This document shows positions 16,460 through 23,984 of a DNA stretch of 40,878 nucleotides, piece after piece. The position numbers were made by a program, and so were the translations under genes. The notes beneath the pieces are model-generated. The model was not told the DNA's origin. It ran no database searches and saw only the letters and a list, made by a program, of their open reading frames with translations. The first letter of the stretch is position 1, and every line of letters begins with the position of its first letter. The stretch comes from Acidobacteria bacterium 13_2_20CM_2_57_6 (GTDB lineage Bacteria > Acidobacteriota > Terriglobia > Acidiferrales > UBA7541), in the NCBI GenBank assembly GCA_001917435.1, contig MNEA01000067.1:1-40878 (forward strand), given 5' to 3'.

Positions 16460-16999
16460 GACGCTTGGAGCTGTGACGCGCGAAGGCGCTTGTCTTCTGC
16501 GCTTAAAAAACCAGTCGCCCAATCTCCAGAGAAGAAGAATTCCGACGAGCACTCCGTAGAAGATCGGCATACGCACATCGGATTTGACCTTCCAGTAGTA
16601 GTGAATGACACCCGCAACGGCCGCGAAATAGATGCCGCGATGCAGCATTTGCCAGCGCTTCCCGCCGAGGCGGCGAATCCAGCCCGCTGTCGAAGTTATT
16701 GCCAGCGGAACCAGGAGCAGGAAACCGAGAAAGCCGACAGTGATAAAGGGGCGCTTGGCAACGTCTTTCCATATGGCGGCGAGATCGAAAGACTGGTCGG
16801 GGCCAAGATAGGTGAGGGTAATGCATAGGGTGATGATCAGAAAACGCAAGGTCCACCGGCCAGTAGTGAGCTGAATGAATTCGACGGGATTTGCACCCAG
16901 ACCATTGTGAATAGCGCGCCAAATCAACGCGTCAAGGGGAACCAGGCAAAGCAGAAAGACGGCAACCTTGGTCCATTTGCTGGTGAGAAGAGCACGCAT
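16445..16999 (-). CDS. msrQ: MsrQ heme-binding membrane subunit, internally shortened
   Basis: MsrQ (YedZ) is the heme b membrane subunit that passes electrons to the periplasmic methionine sulfoxide reductase MsrP. The match is clear at both ends: GLGANPVEFIQ, TTGRWTLRFL, KDVAKRPFITVGF, the LGGKRWQMLHRGIYF helix with His120, and VIHYYWKVKSD with His133. At 184 residues it is shorter than E. coli MsrQ (about 211). Alignment from memory shows TLCIT (to residue 61) joined directly to LTYLGPDQ. About 30 residues are missing: the PLxR loop, the RRLLGL helix and the LHL histidine (His91 in E. coli, one of the heme ligands). The deletion is in frame, at about 16816. Electron transfer is probably impaired. 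The gene follows msrP by 14 bp with an AGGA site, in the normal msrPQ order. Confidence 0.9.
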   Translation of the reverse strand: MRALLTSKWTKVAVFLLCLVPLDALIWRAIHNGLGANPVEFIQLTTGRWTLRFLIITLCITLTYLGPDQSFDLAAIWKDVAKRPFITVGFLGFLLLVPLAITSTAGWIRRLGGKRWQMLHRGIYFAAVAGVIHYYWKVKSDVRMPIFYGVLVGILLLWRLGDWFFKRRRQAPSRVTAPSVSVNG

Positions 17000-17013
17000 T
17001 CGGGAATTCCTGG

Positions 17014-17976
17014 CTAGTAGTTCTTCTTCAGGTCCATGCCGTTATACATGCTCGCAACCTGATCGCCATAGCCATTGAACATGAGCGTGGGGCGTTTAAA
17101 AATTTCGCCGAGACGGCGTTCCTTGGCCTGGCTCCAGCGCGGGTGATCGACGTTGGGATTCACGTTCGAATAAAAGCCGTACCAATTGGGCACGGACAGA
17201 TTCCAGGTTGTCGGCGGCATCTTCTGTTGGAACTTGATCTTGACGAGCGATTTGATGCTCTTGAAGCCGTATTTCCAAGGGATGACCATGCGCACAGGCG
17301 CACCGTCCTGATTTGGCAACGACTCTCCGTACATCCCGACACAAAGGAGCGTGAGGGGATTCATGGCCTCGTCCAAACGGAGGCCTTCGACGTAGGGGAA
17401 TTCGATGCCGGCCCAGCGTCCCAGAGGCATCTGGCGTGGATCATAGTAGCTTTGGAAGGCTACGAATTGCGCTTTCGATGTGGGTTCCACGAGCTTTATA
17501 AGACTGTTGAACGAAAAACCAATCCAGGGAACAACGATGGACCACGCTTCCACGCAGCGGTGACGGTAGATGCGCTCCTCAAGGGGCGCAAGTTTGAGGA
17601 TTTCGTCCATGGTGAACTTGTGGGGCTTGGCGACTTCGCCTTCGACGGAAACCATCCAGTTGGAAGTGGTAAAGTTCTTCGCATTCTTGGCAGGATCGCT
17701 CTTCTCAGTACCGAATTCGTAAAAATTGTTGTAGTGCGTGACGTCCTCGTAGGAGTTCTCTTTTTCGGAAGTGCTGAAGGGGCTCTTGGCCAGGGCGCTG
17801 AATTTCGTCGCGGCAAGCGCGTTTTGCGGCGGCAACGCCAAATCGAACAGGCCTTTGCCGGCCGCGGCGGTGGCACCCACAATCCCCATGGCACGAAGGA
17901 ATTTGCGACGGTCCAGATAGATGGACTTGGGCGTGACGTCGGCGTAAGTCAAATCGTGGGCTTTGCGTATCAACAT
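17014..17976 (-). CDS. msrP: MsrP periplasmic methionine sulfoxide reductase catalytic subunit
   Basis: A 320-residue molybdopterin enzyme that reduces methionine sulfoxide in oxidised envelope proteins. The Tat signal has the twin-arginine motif DRRKFLRAMG at residues 22-31, followed by a hydrophobic stretch with ATAAAG. The oxidoreductase molybdopterin domain carries the Mo-ligand Cys in YRHRCVEAWSIVVPW, and the conserved segments SYYDPRQMP, GMYGESLPNQDGAPVRMVIP and WKYGFKSIKSL. It ends NGMDLKKNY, like typical MsrP. Length is normal. An AGGAG site lies upstream of ATG 17976, and a 194-bp gap to the operon upstream should hold its promoter. Its partner msrQ is directly downstream but carries an internal deletion, so electrons may have to come from another donor. 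Confidence 0.96.
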   Translation of the reverse strand: MLIRKAHDLTYADVTPKSIYLDRRKFLRAMGIVGATAAAGKGLFDLALPPQNALAATKFSALAKSPFSTSEKENSYEDVTHYNNFYEFGTEKSDPAKNAKNFTTSNWMVSVEGEVAKPHKFTMDEILKLAPLEERIYRHRCVEAWSIVVPWIGFSFNSLIKLVEPTSKAQFVAFQSYYDPRQMPLGRWAGIEFPYVEGLRLDEAMNPLTLLCVGMYGESLPNQDGAPVRMVIPWKYGFKSIKSLVKIKFQQKMPPTTWNLSVPNWYGFYSNVNPNVDHPRWSQAKERRLGEIFKRPTLMFNGYGDQVASMYNGMDLKKNY

Positions 17977-18170
17977 TTCTCCCGATCTCCTGGGGCAATT
18001 CGGCTTCCTACCATCATATATCTATTTGATGCTGGCACTTTGCCACAGAGCTTCCCCATTCCGTGCGGACTGAACAGGATGGCTTCCGCCCCTTGGCAGT
18101 GAGAGTCTTCTCATGCGGAAAAGTTACAGGCTAAAGTTCCCGGAATTGAACTGGGAATTTACATCGCACG

Positions 18171-19685
18171 CTAACCGTGGAGCTTCTTGTGCACTTTTTG
18201 GGCGGCTTCGACACCGTGGAATTGGGCTTCCTCGAAGATAGAAATGCCACTCAGGTCGGAGTTGGCGAAGAGGATGCGGCCGTCGAGGCGGGACAGGCGG
18301 CGGCGTTCTTCCGAAAAAATCGAACCGACCGCGGGGCGAATCATAGCGTGGCCCATGCGCATGATGTCGATTCGGGATACGCACTGGCGAATGTCGGAGT
18401 GCACGCGTTCGAGGTCATGGAGAATGGCCTCCTTCCAGTAGGTCCAATCTTTTTCAAGGAGAAGCCTGCGGTTCTGCGCGGGGGCGCCTTCGGAGAGGGC
18501 CCAGTAAAAAGTCCAGACGGTGCGGTCGATGTGGGTGCGCAGGCTCTGGTGCATGGCGTCAACGTAGCCGAGCGTAGGGGAGTCGAGGAAGACCGTGTCC
18601 CAGGAAGGCTCGACGCCGCGGGAGTCGGGATAGCGTTCGAGCGTGAGGTTGGCGGTGAGCCATGGGGAATAGGCGAAATCGTGGAGCGGGGGAAAATTCT
18701 CGAGAAGATACGGAGCGAGGAACATGGGCGCGGCAAAGATGACGAATTCGGATTGGAATTCGACGTCGCCCGCAAAAACGCTTGCGCCACGGCGCGTTTG
18801 TGCGATGCGGTGCACCATTTGGCCGGTGCGAATATTTGCGCCAACGCGTTCGAGGAGGCGGCGGGTAATCCAGCCATTGCCTTCGGGCCAGGTGAGCGGG
18901 CCTTTTTCCTCAGGCTCGCGGGAAGAGAAATAATGGATGCCGGCCCAGGCGGAAGTGTCGCTCGCGAGGGCTCCGTAATCGTCGCGGCAAGCGTAGTTCA
19001 CGTACCAATGGAGAAGGCGGGAGTCGAGACCTTGCTGACGCAGCCAATCGGAGAACGAGAGGCGATCGAGGTGCTGAAATTTTGAGGACAGGCCGAGTTC
19101 GAGAGGAATAGTGAAGGCACCACTCCTTCGGAATTCGCTGAAGAGATTTTCAAGACGCTGGAACTGATCGCGGTCGTTTTGTTTGAGGCCGACAGCGGGC
19201 TCGATGCCTTCCTGCCAGCGGCCGTAGAGGAAGAGCCGCTCCTGCGGGGAAAAAGCGAGATAGCGCTCTTCCCATTGACCGTCTTTCAAGACGCCGAGAT
19301 CCTCGAAGAGTTCTCGGACATAGATGGCTTTTGGGCCGGGGACAGGCACATAATGCGCAGCCCAAGGATACGCGGTGACTTCATTTTCGCCCCAGCGAGC
19401 GTTGCCGCCCGCTTGTGGATTCATCTCGAGAAGAACGAAATCCGTGAAGCCGCGCTTGCGGAAGCGCCAGGCGGCGCTAAGACCGGCGATGCCGCCACCG
19501 ACGATGACGACCGGGACTTTTTCGATGTGTTTGGCCGCGGGGAACGCGGCGCGGTCACGCAAGAGATGCCCCATCTGGAAGGAATCGTTGACGAACGAAC
19601 CTTTGATCTTTTGTTCACTTTTGAGGGAAAGGCCGGCGAGCGCCGCACTGCCAAGACCGAGAAACTTGCGGCGACCCAGCTTCAA
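18171..19685 (-). CDS. Tat-type FAD-dependent oxidoreductase, amine-oxidase-like
   Basis: A 504-residue flavoenzyme. The N-terminus has a twin-arginine motif (GRRKFLGLG, residues 4-12) and a short hydrophobic stretch, suggesting folded export and perhaps an uncleaved anchor. The FAD dinucleotide fold is VVIVGGGIAGLSAAWRF (GGGIAG at 63-68) with the acidic residue LLE about 20 residues later, and GGNARWGEN follows, as in amine-oxidase/phytoene-desaturase-like flavoproteins. A C-terminal FAD-contact segment (RILFANSDLSGISIFEEA) is present. The start is a TTG whose last two bases overlap the stop codon of the aminopropyltransferase gene (TTGA), so translation is likely coupled. Its position as the last gene of the SpeD/SpeE operon suggests it oxidises an amine product or intermediate in the periplasm; this is inference. 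Other flavin reactions are possible. Confidence 0.85.
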   Translation of the reverse strand: MKLGRRKFLGLGSAALAGLSLKSEQKIKGSFVNDSFQMGHLLRDRAAFPAAKHIEKVPVVIVGGGIAGLSAAWRFRKRGFTDFVLLEMNPQAGGNARWGENEVTAYPWAAHYVPVPGPKAIYVRELFEDLGVLKDGQWEERYLAFSPQERLFLYGRWQEGIEPAVGLKQNDRDQFQRLENLFSEFRRSGAFTIPLELGLSSKFQHLDRLSFSDWLRQQGLDSRLLHWYVNYACRDDYGALASDTSAWAGIHYFSSREPEEKGPLTWPEGNGWITRRLLERVGANIRTGQMVHRIAQTRRGASVFAGDVEFQSEFVIFAAPMFLAPYLLENFPPLHDFAYSPWLTANLTLERYPDSRGVEPSWDTVFLDSPTLGYVDAMHQSLRTHIDRTVWTFYWALSEGAPAQNRRLLLEKDWTYWKEAILHDLERVHSDIRQCVSRIDIMRMGHAMIRPAVGSIFSEERRRLSRLDGRILFANSDLSGISIFEEAQFHGVEAAQKVHKKLHG

Positions 19686-21178
19686 TGACTGATGTCCTTC
19701 CAGTCGTTTTCGTAAGTGCGGACAAGAACCTGGCTGTTGAGATGGTTCGCGGGCATGGGAAGCGGCGCCATGTCCGGCGGAAACTGAAAGAGCGCGGAAA
19801 GTCCATCTACGCTAAGGAAACGCAATCCAGCGGGAAGCGACTTGGGCAGGGCGTAATCGTGAGTACCCGCCAGGACAAATCCCCATTCGCCGAAGGAGGG
19901 GACGTAGACGTGATACGGATAGGTTTGCAAGCCGGATTGTTTCAGCGTCTCGGCGATGCACCAGAAGGAATCGCGGGCAAACATGGGCGACGTACTTTGC
20001 ACGACTATGAATCCTTGCGCGCTGAGATGGCGCGCGACGGCGCGGTAGAACGCGGTGGTGTAAAGCTTGCCGAGCGAATAGTTTGTGGGATCGGGAAAAT
20101 CGGCGACGATGAAATCGAAACTGTCGGCGTTCGAAGCAACCCACGGAAATGCGTCGGAGTTGATGACGTGCACGCGGGGAGAGAGCAGAGAGTTGTCATT
20201 GAGCCTGGTCAGCATGGGATTGGAGGAAAAAATCTTGGTCATCTCGGGATCGAGATCGACGAGAGTGATGCTTTCGACTTGCGGATACTTCAGAATTTCG
20301 CGAACGGCAAGGCCATCGCCGCCGCCGAGAATCAGGACCCGGCGCGGGGCCGGAACGGCGGCCAAGCCGGGATGGACAAGCGCTTCATGGTAGCGGTATT
20401 CGTCGCGCGAGCTGAATTGCAGATGACTGTTGAGAAAGAGGCGAAGGTCGTCCTTGAAGCGCGTGAGCACGAGATGCTGATAAGGAGTGTCGCGGGCAAA
20501 AATAATCTCGTCGGCGTAGATATTGTCTTCGGCCGTGGCGGTGATGTGCTTCGCTTCGGCGATTCCCGTGCCTAGTCCAAACAAGACTAGTAAACAGGCC
20601 ACTCTCAATTCGCGCGTGCGAGAGAGCTGATTGGCGAACAGGTACGTGCTCCAGAACGCGACCGCGGCGTTGATCAAGCCAAACAACATCGCGGAGCGCA
20701 CCAGACCAAGACGCGGAACCAGCAAAATTGGAAAGAGCAGCGACGCTCCAAGGGCGCCGAGATAATCGAAGGTGAGGACGTGCGCGATGACGTCGCGGAA
20801 CTGGTAGCGGTGCTTGACGATGCGCATGAGCAACGGAATTTCCAGACCGACAAGGACACCCATCACCACGACCAGCGCGTACAGGATCAATTCGAATCCT
20901 TGGGTAAAGGCAAACGCAAGCATCAGCAGCGTCGACGAAAATCCGCCGACAACGCCAAGGAGAAGTTCGATCCAGACGAAGCGATTAGCAAGGCCGCGAT
21001 TGATGTAACGGGAGAGCGCGCTGCCAATGCCCATCGCGAACAGATACGTACCGATAATGGTGGAGAATTGAAAAACGCTGTCGCCGACGAGATAGCTCGC
21101 CAGCGTGCCGGCTACAAGCTCATAGATGAGGCCGCAAGCCGCGACCAGCAACACGGAAATGAACACCAGGACGCCCAT
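19682..21178 (-). CDS. speE: Membrane-anchored spermidine-synthase-like aminopropyltransferase
   Basis: A 498-residue fusion. Residues about 1-205 form roughly seven transmembrane helices. Residues about 215-498 form a cytoplasmic spermidine-synthase-like Rossmann domain. Its motifs are YQHLVL at 233-238, YHEALVHPGL, the decarboxylated-SAM-binding LILGGGDG at 282-289, VDLDPEM at 307-313, NSDAFPWV, and the catalytic-loop DFPDP at 360-364 followed by LGKLYTTAFY. These indicate aminopropyl transfer from decarboxylated SAM to an amine acceptor, placed at the inner membrane. The acceptor is unknown: a polyamine, or something membrane-bound such as an aminolipid. It lies three bases after the DUF350 stop codon and overlaps the flavoenzyme start. 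With SpeD in the same operon the aminopropyl donor is supplied locally. Confidence 0.92.
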   Translation of the reverse strand: MGVLVFISVLLVAACGLIYELVAGTLASYLVGDSVFQFSTIIGTYLFAMGIGSALSRYINRGLANRFVWIELLLGVVGGFSSTLLMLAFAFTQGFELILYALVVVMGVLVGLEIPLLMRIVKHRYQFRDVIAHVLTFDYLGALGASLLFPILLVPRLGLVRSAMLFGLINAAVAFWSTYLFANQLSRTRELRVACLLVLFGLGTGIAEAKHITATAEDNIYADEIIFARDTPYQHLVLTRFKDDLRLFLNSHLQFSSRDEYRYHEALVHPGLAAVPAPRRVLILGGGDGLAVREILKYPQVESITLVDLDPEMTKIFSSNPMLTRLNDNSLLSPRVHVINSDAFPWVASNADSFDFIVADFPDPTNYSLGKLYTTAFYRAVARHLSAQGFIVVQSTSPMFARDSFWCIAETLKQSGLQTYPYHVYVPSFGEWGFVLAGTHDYALPKSLPAGLRFLSVDGLSALFQFPPDMAPLPMPANHLNSQVLVRTYENDWKDISH

Positions 21179-21181
21179 GGG

Positions 21182-21394
21182 CTAGTGGATCGCGGCAGCA
21201 ATGATGATACAAATGCCGAGAGACATGGCGCCGACAAGGATGGCGAGCGCCATGTTGTGCTCCTGCACGATTTCCTTCCAAAGGTGGTACGGCGTGAGCT
21301 TGTCCATCACCACGAAGGCGACGACGAAGATAAAAATTCCCACAAACGCGAAGACCAGTGCAGCAACGACATTGCCGAGCGGAACGAGGTTCAT
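21182..21394 (-). CDS. DUF350 family two-helix membrane protein
   Basis: A 70-residue protein with two predicted membrane helices, residues about 9-31 (VVAALVFAFVGIFIFVVAF) and 48-69 (MALAILVGAMSLGICIIIAA), joined by a polar loop MDKLTPYHLWKEIVQEHN. The loop and helix pattern match DUF350. E. coli YjfL belongs to this family and sits in an operon with a PspA-like protein and a glutathionylspermidine-synthase-like protein, as I recall, which parallels the polyamine and envelope theme here. The start is ATG 21394, with a perfect AGGAGG (21408-21403) eight bases upstream inside the previous gene. This is the strongest ribosome binding site in the operon, so this small membrane protein may be made in higher amount. 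Confidence 0.88.
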   Translation of the reverse strand: MNLVPLGNVVAALVFAFVGIFIFVVAFVVMDKLTPYHLWKEIVQEHNMALAILVGAMSLGICIIIAAAIH

Positions 21395-21395
21395 C

Positions 21396-21581
21396 TCATT
21401 TGCCTCCTGTGTAATGGTGATAGCCGCCGTAAACCGAGCGGTACGAGCCGGGATTATCGCGGACGGACTTCGGAATGTTTTTTAGCTGATTGATTGTGTC
21501 GAGGCTCCAGCCGCGGTATTGACCGAAGGCCGCTGTGCCGAGAACCAGGAATCCATAAAGAAGATAGAATTTTCGGAACAT
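21396..21581 (-). CDS. Small 61-residue exported or anchored protein in the SpeD/SpeE operon
   Basis: A 61-residue protein whose first 20 residues look like a signal peptide or anchor (LLYGFLVLGTAAFGQ). It continues with a short soluble part, YRGWSLDTINQLKNIPKSVR, and a Gly/Tyr/His-rich tail (GGYHHYTGGK). I do not recognise a family. It is very likely a real gene: its ATG overlaps the stop of the DUF4178 gene as TAATG, and its own stop lies one base before the DUF350 start, so the operon leaves no other use for this DNA. If cleaved after the AAFGQ region it would be a roughly 40-residue periplasmic peptide. The aromatic, His-rich tail could contact metal, lipid or the flavoenzyme; that is speculation. 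Confidence 0.7.
   Translation of the reverse strand: MFRKFYLLYGFLVLGTAAFGQYRGWSLDTINQLKNIPKSVRDNPGSYRSVYGGYHHYTGGK
21403..21408 (-). promoter_or_regulatory. Perfect Shine-Dalgarno of the DUF350 gene
   Basis: The minus strand reads AGGAGG here, eight bases before ATG 21394 and inside the coding sequence of the 61-residue gene. It is the only canonical site in an operon whose other genes mostly rely on stop-start overlap. Confidence 0.7.
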
Positions 21582-22927
21582 TATTCATCGTCTCCCGAGC
21601 TGCTGGACAATTGCATGGGCGGATGATCGCTTTCGGACCACCGGGACCGCTCAAAGGTATAAGCGCGAAAAGAAATGATGATTACCGGCACGAGTAGCGC
21701 GAGAAACGCGATGCCGTAAATTCCGTAGACCGGCACGTCGTAGGTGACATCGACGGTGTACGGAATGCCGGAAAGCGAAGGATCCGCCTCCGGCTCAATG
21801 CGAAGGTAGTAGTGGCCTGGGGGCACGCTCGGAATCACGACATCGTCATTCTGCTTGCCTTCGGTCCAGGACCCGTCGCTGTCATAGCCGTAGTAGTAGC
21901 TCACTTCGCGACCGAAGTCCCAGGCTTGCCCGGTGTCCTGATTGATGAGCGCATAGTTCAAATAGATCCAGTGGTTGCTGACCGGGGCGTAGGTCTTCAC
22001 TTCCACAGTTGAAGTGCGGCCGGTAAGTTCGAAAACATCCGTAACGAAGGAAGCCTCGGCTTTCGAATCGGCACGATTGTACCGGTAGGTCTCATGAAAA
22101 ACCGGTTCCTTTTTTGCACGCATAGCGAAACCAGACATGAGCGCCAAAAGGAAAACGGCAAAGCCCGCGAACGCAACCCACATGCCTGTAACGTTCGTAC
22201 GGACGGCCGAAGGCTGATTTTCGTAGACGCCCATGGCTTCGGGCGGCCGGCCGGGCAGCTTGAAGGTCTCCCAGATTTCGCGGCCATACATGTACTCGCC
22301 AATAGACCAGGTGACTTCCTGGTCGAGCTGCTCGCTGGACAGCACGCGAGGCGGATGCACGTAGTCCGTGACGGCAGCCTTTTCGCCGACGCGAACCTGC
22401 CACGGGAATTCGCCGAGGACGAAATCCGTGTTGGCGTCTGCAGTCTGAAAATGCTTGTAGGATTCTCCGAGATAGTTGGCCGTTAGTGACGAACCGCCGA
22501 ACATATTGTGGTCCACGGTGGGCAGAACCTTGCAGATGCTGATGTCGTTCCAATGGCCGTTATATTCGCTGAGGTAGCCAACGCCTTTGTAAGGATTGTA
22601 GAGAACGTATTCGTGCCAGCAGTAAGTGATTCCATCGACCTGTGTGCTCCGCCGCTCGAATCCGATGACTTCATAGTCCGTACCACGCAGCTTGCCGCGC
22701 GTACCCAAGGGAATGAGGGGTCTTATGTCACTGGTCTCAATTTCGAATTGCTGGAAGATGGCCAGGTTGGGGTCTTTGGCATCGAGGATGCAATGGCAGC
22801 TCGCGCACACGACGGTTTCGGCCTGGCCGAACGAGCGCAGCACAATGGCAGCCCCGCACTTCGGGCAATTCAGCGCCTTCGCTTGCGGCTTGGGAGGCCC
22901 GGAAAGTGGTGGAGCGCCCGTGCTCAT
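21581..22927 (-). CDS. DUF4178 zinc-ribbon membrane protein (long paralogue)
   Basis: A 448-residue protein. It begins with a zinc ribbon (CPKC near residue 21 and CASC near 41), then a DUF4178 domain over about residues 60-220 (LIPLGTRGKLRGTDYEVIGF, YCWHEYVLYNP, GVGYLSEYNGHWNDIS). A transmembrane helix follows at about 248-269 (WVAFAGFAVFLLALMSGFAM), then a roughly 130-residue extracytoplasmic beta domain (VEVKTYAPVSNHWIYLNYAL, VPPGHYYLRIEPE) and a second helix near 405-428 (GIAFLALLVPVIIISF), with a short acidic cytoplasmic tail. ATG 22927 is preferred to the GTG three bases upstream, because it overlaps the previous stop as TGATG. DUF4178 proteins repeatedly accompany SpeE/SpeD-like and DUF350 proteins as I recall; their biochemical role is not known to me. 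The topology suggests a link between cytoplasm and periplasm. Confidence 0.88.
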   Translation of the reverse strand: MSTGAPPLSGPPKPQAKALNCPKCGAAIVLRSFGQAETVVCASCHCILDAKDPNLAIFQQFEIETSDIRPLIPLGTRGKLRGTDYEVIGFERRSTQVDGITYCWHEYVLYNPYKGVGYLSEYNGHWNDISICKVLPTVDHNMFGGSSLTANYLGESYKHFQTADANTDFVLGEFPWQVRVGEKAAVTDYVHPPRVLSSEQLDQEVTWSIGEYMYGREIWETFKLPGRPPEAMGVYENQPSAVRTNVTGMWVAFAGFAVFLLALMSGFAMRAKKEPVFHETYRYNRADSKAEASFVTDVFELTGRTSTVEVKTYAPVSNHWIYLNYALINQDTGQAWDFGREVSYYYGYDSDGSWTEGKQNDDVVIPSVPPGHYYLRIEPEADPSLSGIPYTVDVTYDVPVYGIYGIAFLALLVPVIIISFRAYTFERSRWSESDHPPMQLSSSSGDDE

Positions 22928-23559
22928 CACCAGCCCGCGAAACTACGCAAATTTTTCAACTTAAGATCGTCAAATTCCACGAGTTCGCCGAGGTACAGAG
23001 CCGGTTCGGGATCGCTGTAATCGAGCGTGGCGAATTTCCGGGACTCGCTGCGCAGATCAACGAAGGTGACGTCCGTCTTGTCCCAATATTGAAAAGGCAG
23101 TTCGCCCTCGACCCCGCGATAATGCGCAGGTGTGATGACGCTGACAGTGTAGGGCTGGTTGTTCCAGATGAACTGCTGGCCGATGTGGACCTGGGCAGCG
23201 GCGGGAAGATTTTGCGCCTTCGAAGATAATGACAGCGCGTATTCATTCTGCGCATCGGAGAGCCAGGCGCTTGTCCCGTCGTTCATCATGACGTGCCACT
23301 CGTTCCAGCCGCCTTGATCGTACTCATAAAGGATGCGGCCGACCACCACGAACGCCCTGTTGCCGAATTTGCCTTCGGTATTGATCTGAATGGGTGAGCT
23401 GTCCGACGGGAGATCGGCTACCTGGCCAACTTTCTTGAGGTCCACATCGGTGCGCACAAGAATGCTCTTGCAGAACTCGCAAACGGTCTGGACGCTGCTG
23501 GACCATCGAAAAACAATTTTGGCGCCGCAATTCGGACAGTTGGAAACGGGCTGAGTCAT
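22927..23559 (-). CDS. DUF4178 zinc-ribbon protein (short paralogue)
   Basis: A 210-residue soluble protein with an N-terminal zinc ribbon (C8-P-N-C11 and C27-E-F-C30), followed by a DUF4178 domain: IQINTEGKFGNRAFVVVGRI, EWHVMMNDGTSAWLSDAQNEY, and a second half with GQQFIWNNQPYTVSVITPA and ALYLGELVEFDDLKL. It resembles the N-terminal half of its downstream neighbour, but lacks the membrane helices and periplasmic domain, so the pair looks like a duplication followed by divergence. Its stop overlaps the next start (TGATG). It follows speD by 39 bp, with no strong ribosome binding site. Cytoplasmic location and partnership with the long paralogue are inferred. Confidence 0.87.
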   Translation of the reverse strand: MTQPVSNCPNCGAKIVFRWSSSVQTVCEFCKSILVRTDVDLKKVGQVADLPSDSSPIQINTEGKFGNRAFVVVGRILYEYDQGGWNEWHVMMNDGTSAWLSDAQNEYALSLSSKAQNLPAAAQVHIGQQFIWNNQPYTVSVITPAHYRGVEGELPFQYWDKTDVTFVDLRSESRKFATLDYSDPEPALYLGELVEFDDLKLKNLRSFAGW

Positions 23560-23598
23560 CGCGTGGGACTCACCAGGTGTGCGGCAATACGTTTTGCC

Positions 23599-23970
23599 TC
23601 AGTCACCAGCAACCTGCTTCCAATTGGATTGGTAGGGTCTTCGCAGACGGCGGATCGAAACGGAATCTGCGTCAAAGAGTTGCCGGAGAATCGTTTCGAA
23701 ATCCCATTCAGCGCGCGGAACGCAACAGAAAAGATTGAGGCAGAGCGAGCCGTGCTCCGGAAACGTATGACACGCGAGATGCGACTCCGCGAGAAGGCAA
23801 AGGCCAGTGATACCGCAAGTGCCGGGAAACTGATGCCACTGCGTTTCGCCGACGGGCCGGAGCTTCATCTCTCGAATAATGCTGCTGAATAAGTTTTGCA
23901 AAACAGCAACGTCACTCAAGGATTGCGAGGAACATCCGAAAGCTTCGACAACCCACTCGATTCCACTCAT
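23599..23970 (-). CDS. speD: S-adenosylmethionine decarboxylase proenzyme (SpeD-like)
   Basis: A 123-residue class 1b-type AdoMet decarboxylase. It makes decarboxylated SAM, the aminopropyl donor of spermidine-synthase-like enzymes, and matures by self-cleavage at a Ser that becomes the pyruvoyl cofactor. The core LLAESHLACHTFPEHGS is unmistakable. With the start at ATG 23970, the processing Ser is residue 63, the processing His is 68 and the catalytic Cys is 83 (FCC, 81-83), the same numbering I recall for the Thermotoga maritima enzyme. Glu9 in VVEAFGC also fits. A longer frame reaches back to 24048 but would overlap the SPFH gene by 64 bp; ATG 23970 leaves a 14-bp gap and the standard family length. 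Coupling with the membrane SpeE four genes downstream points to one pathway. Confidence 0.9.
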   Translation of the reverse strand: MSGIEWVVEAFGCSSQSLSDVAVLQNLFSSIIREMKLRPVGETQWHQFPGTCGITGLCLLAESHLACHTFPEHGSLCLNLFCCVPRAEWDFETILRQLFDADSVSIRRLRRPYQSNWKQVAGD

Positions 23971-23984
23971 GGCAGACGGTGGCG

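Noticed and set aside
17143..18102. 319-codon open frame antisense to msrP
   Set aside because: msrP is clear on the other strand; this frame is low-information shadow sequence.
19685..20575. 296-codon open frame antisense to the aminopropyltransferase gene
   Set aside because: Opposite strand carries all SpeE motifs; no signature in this frame.
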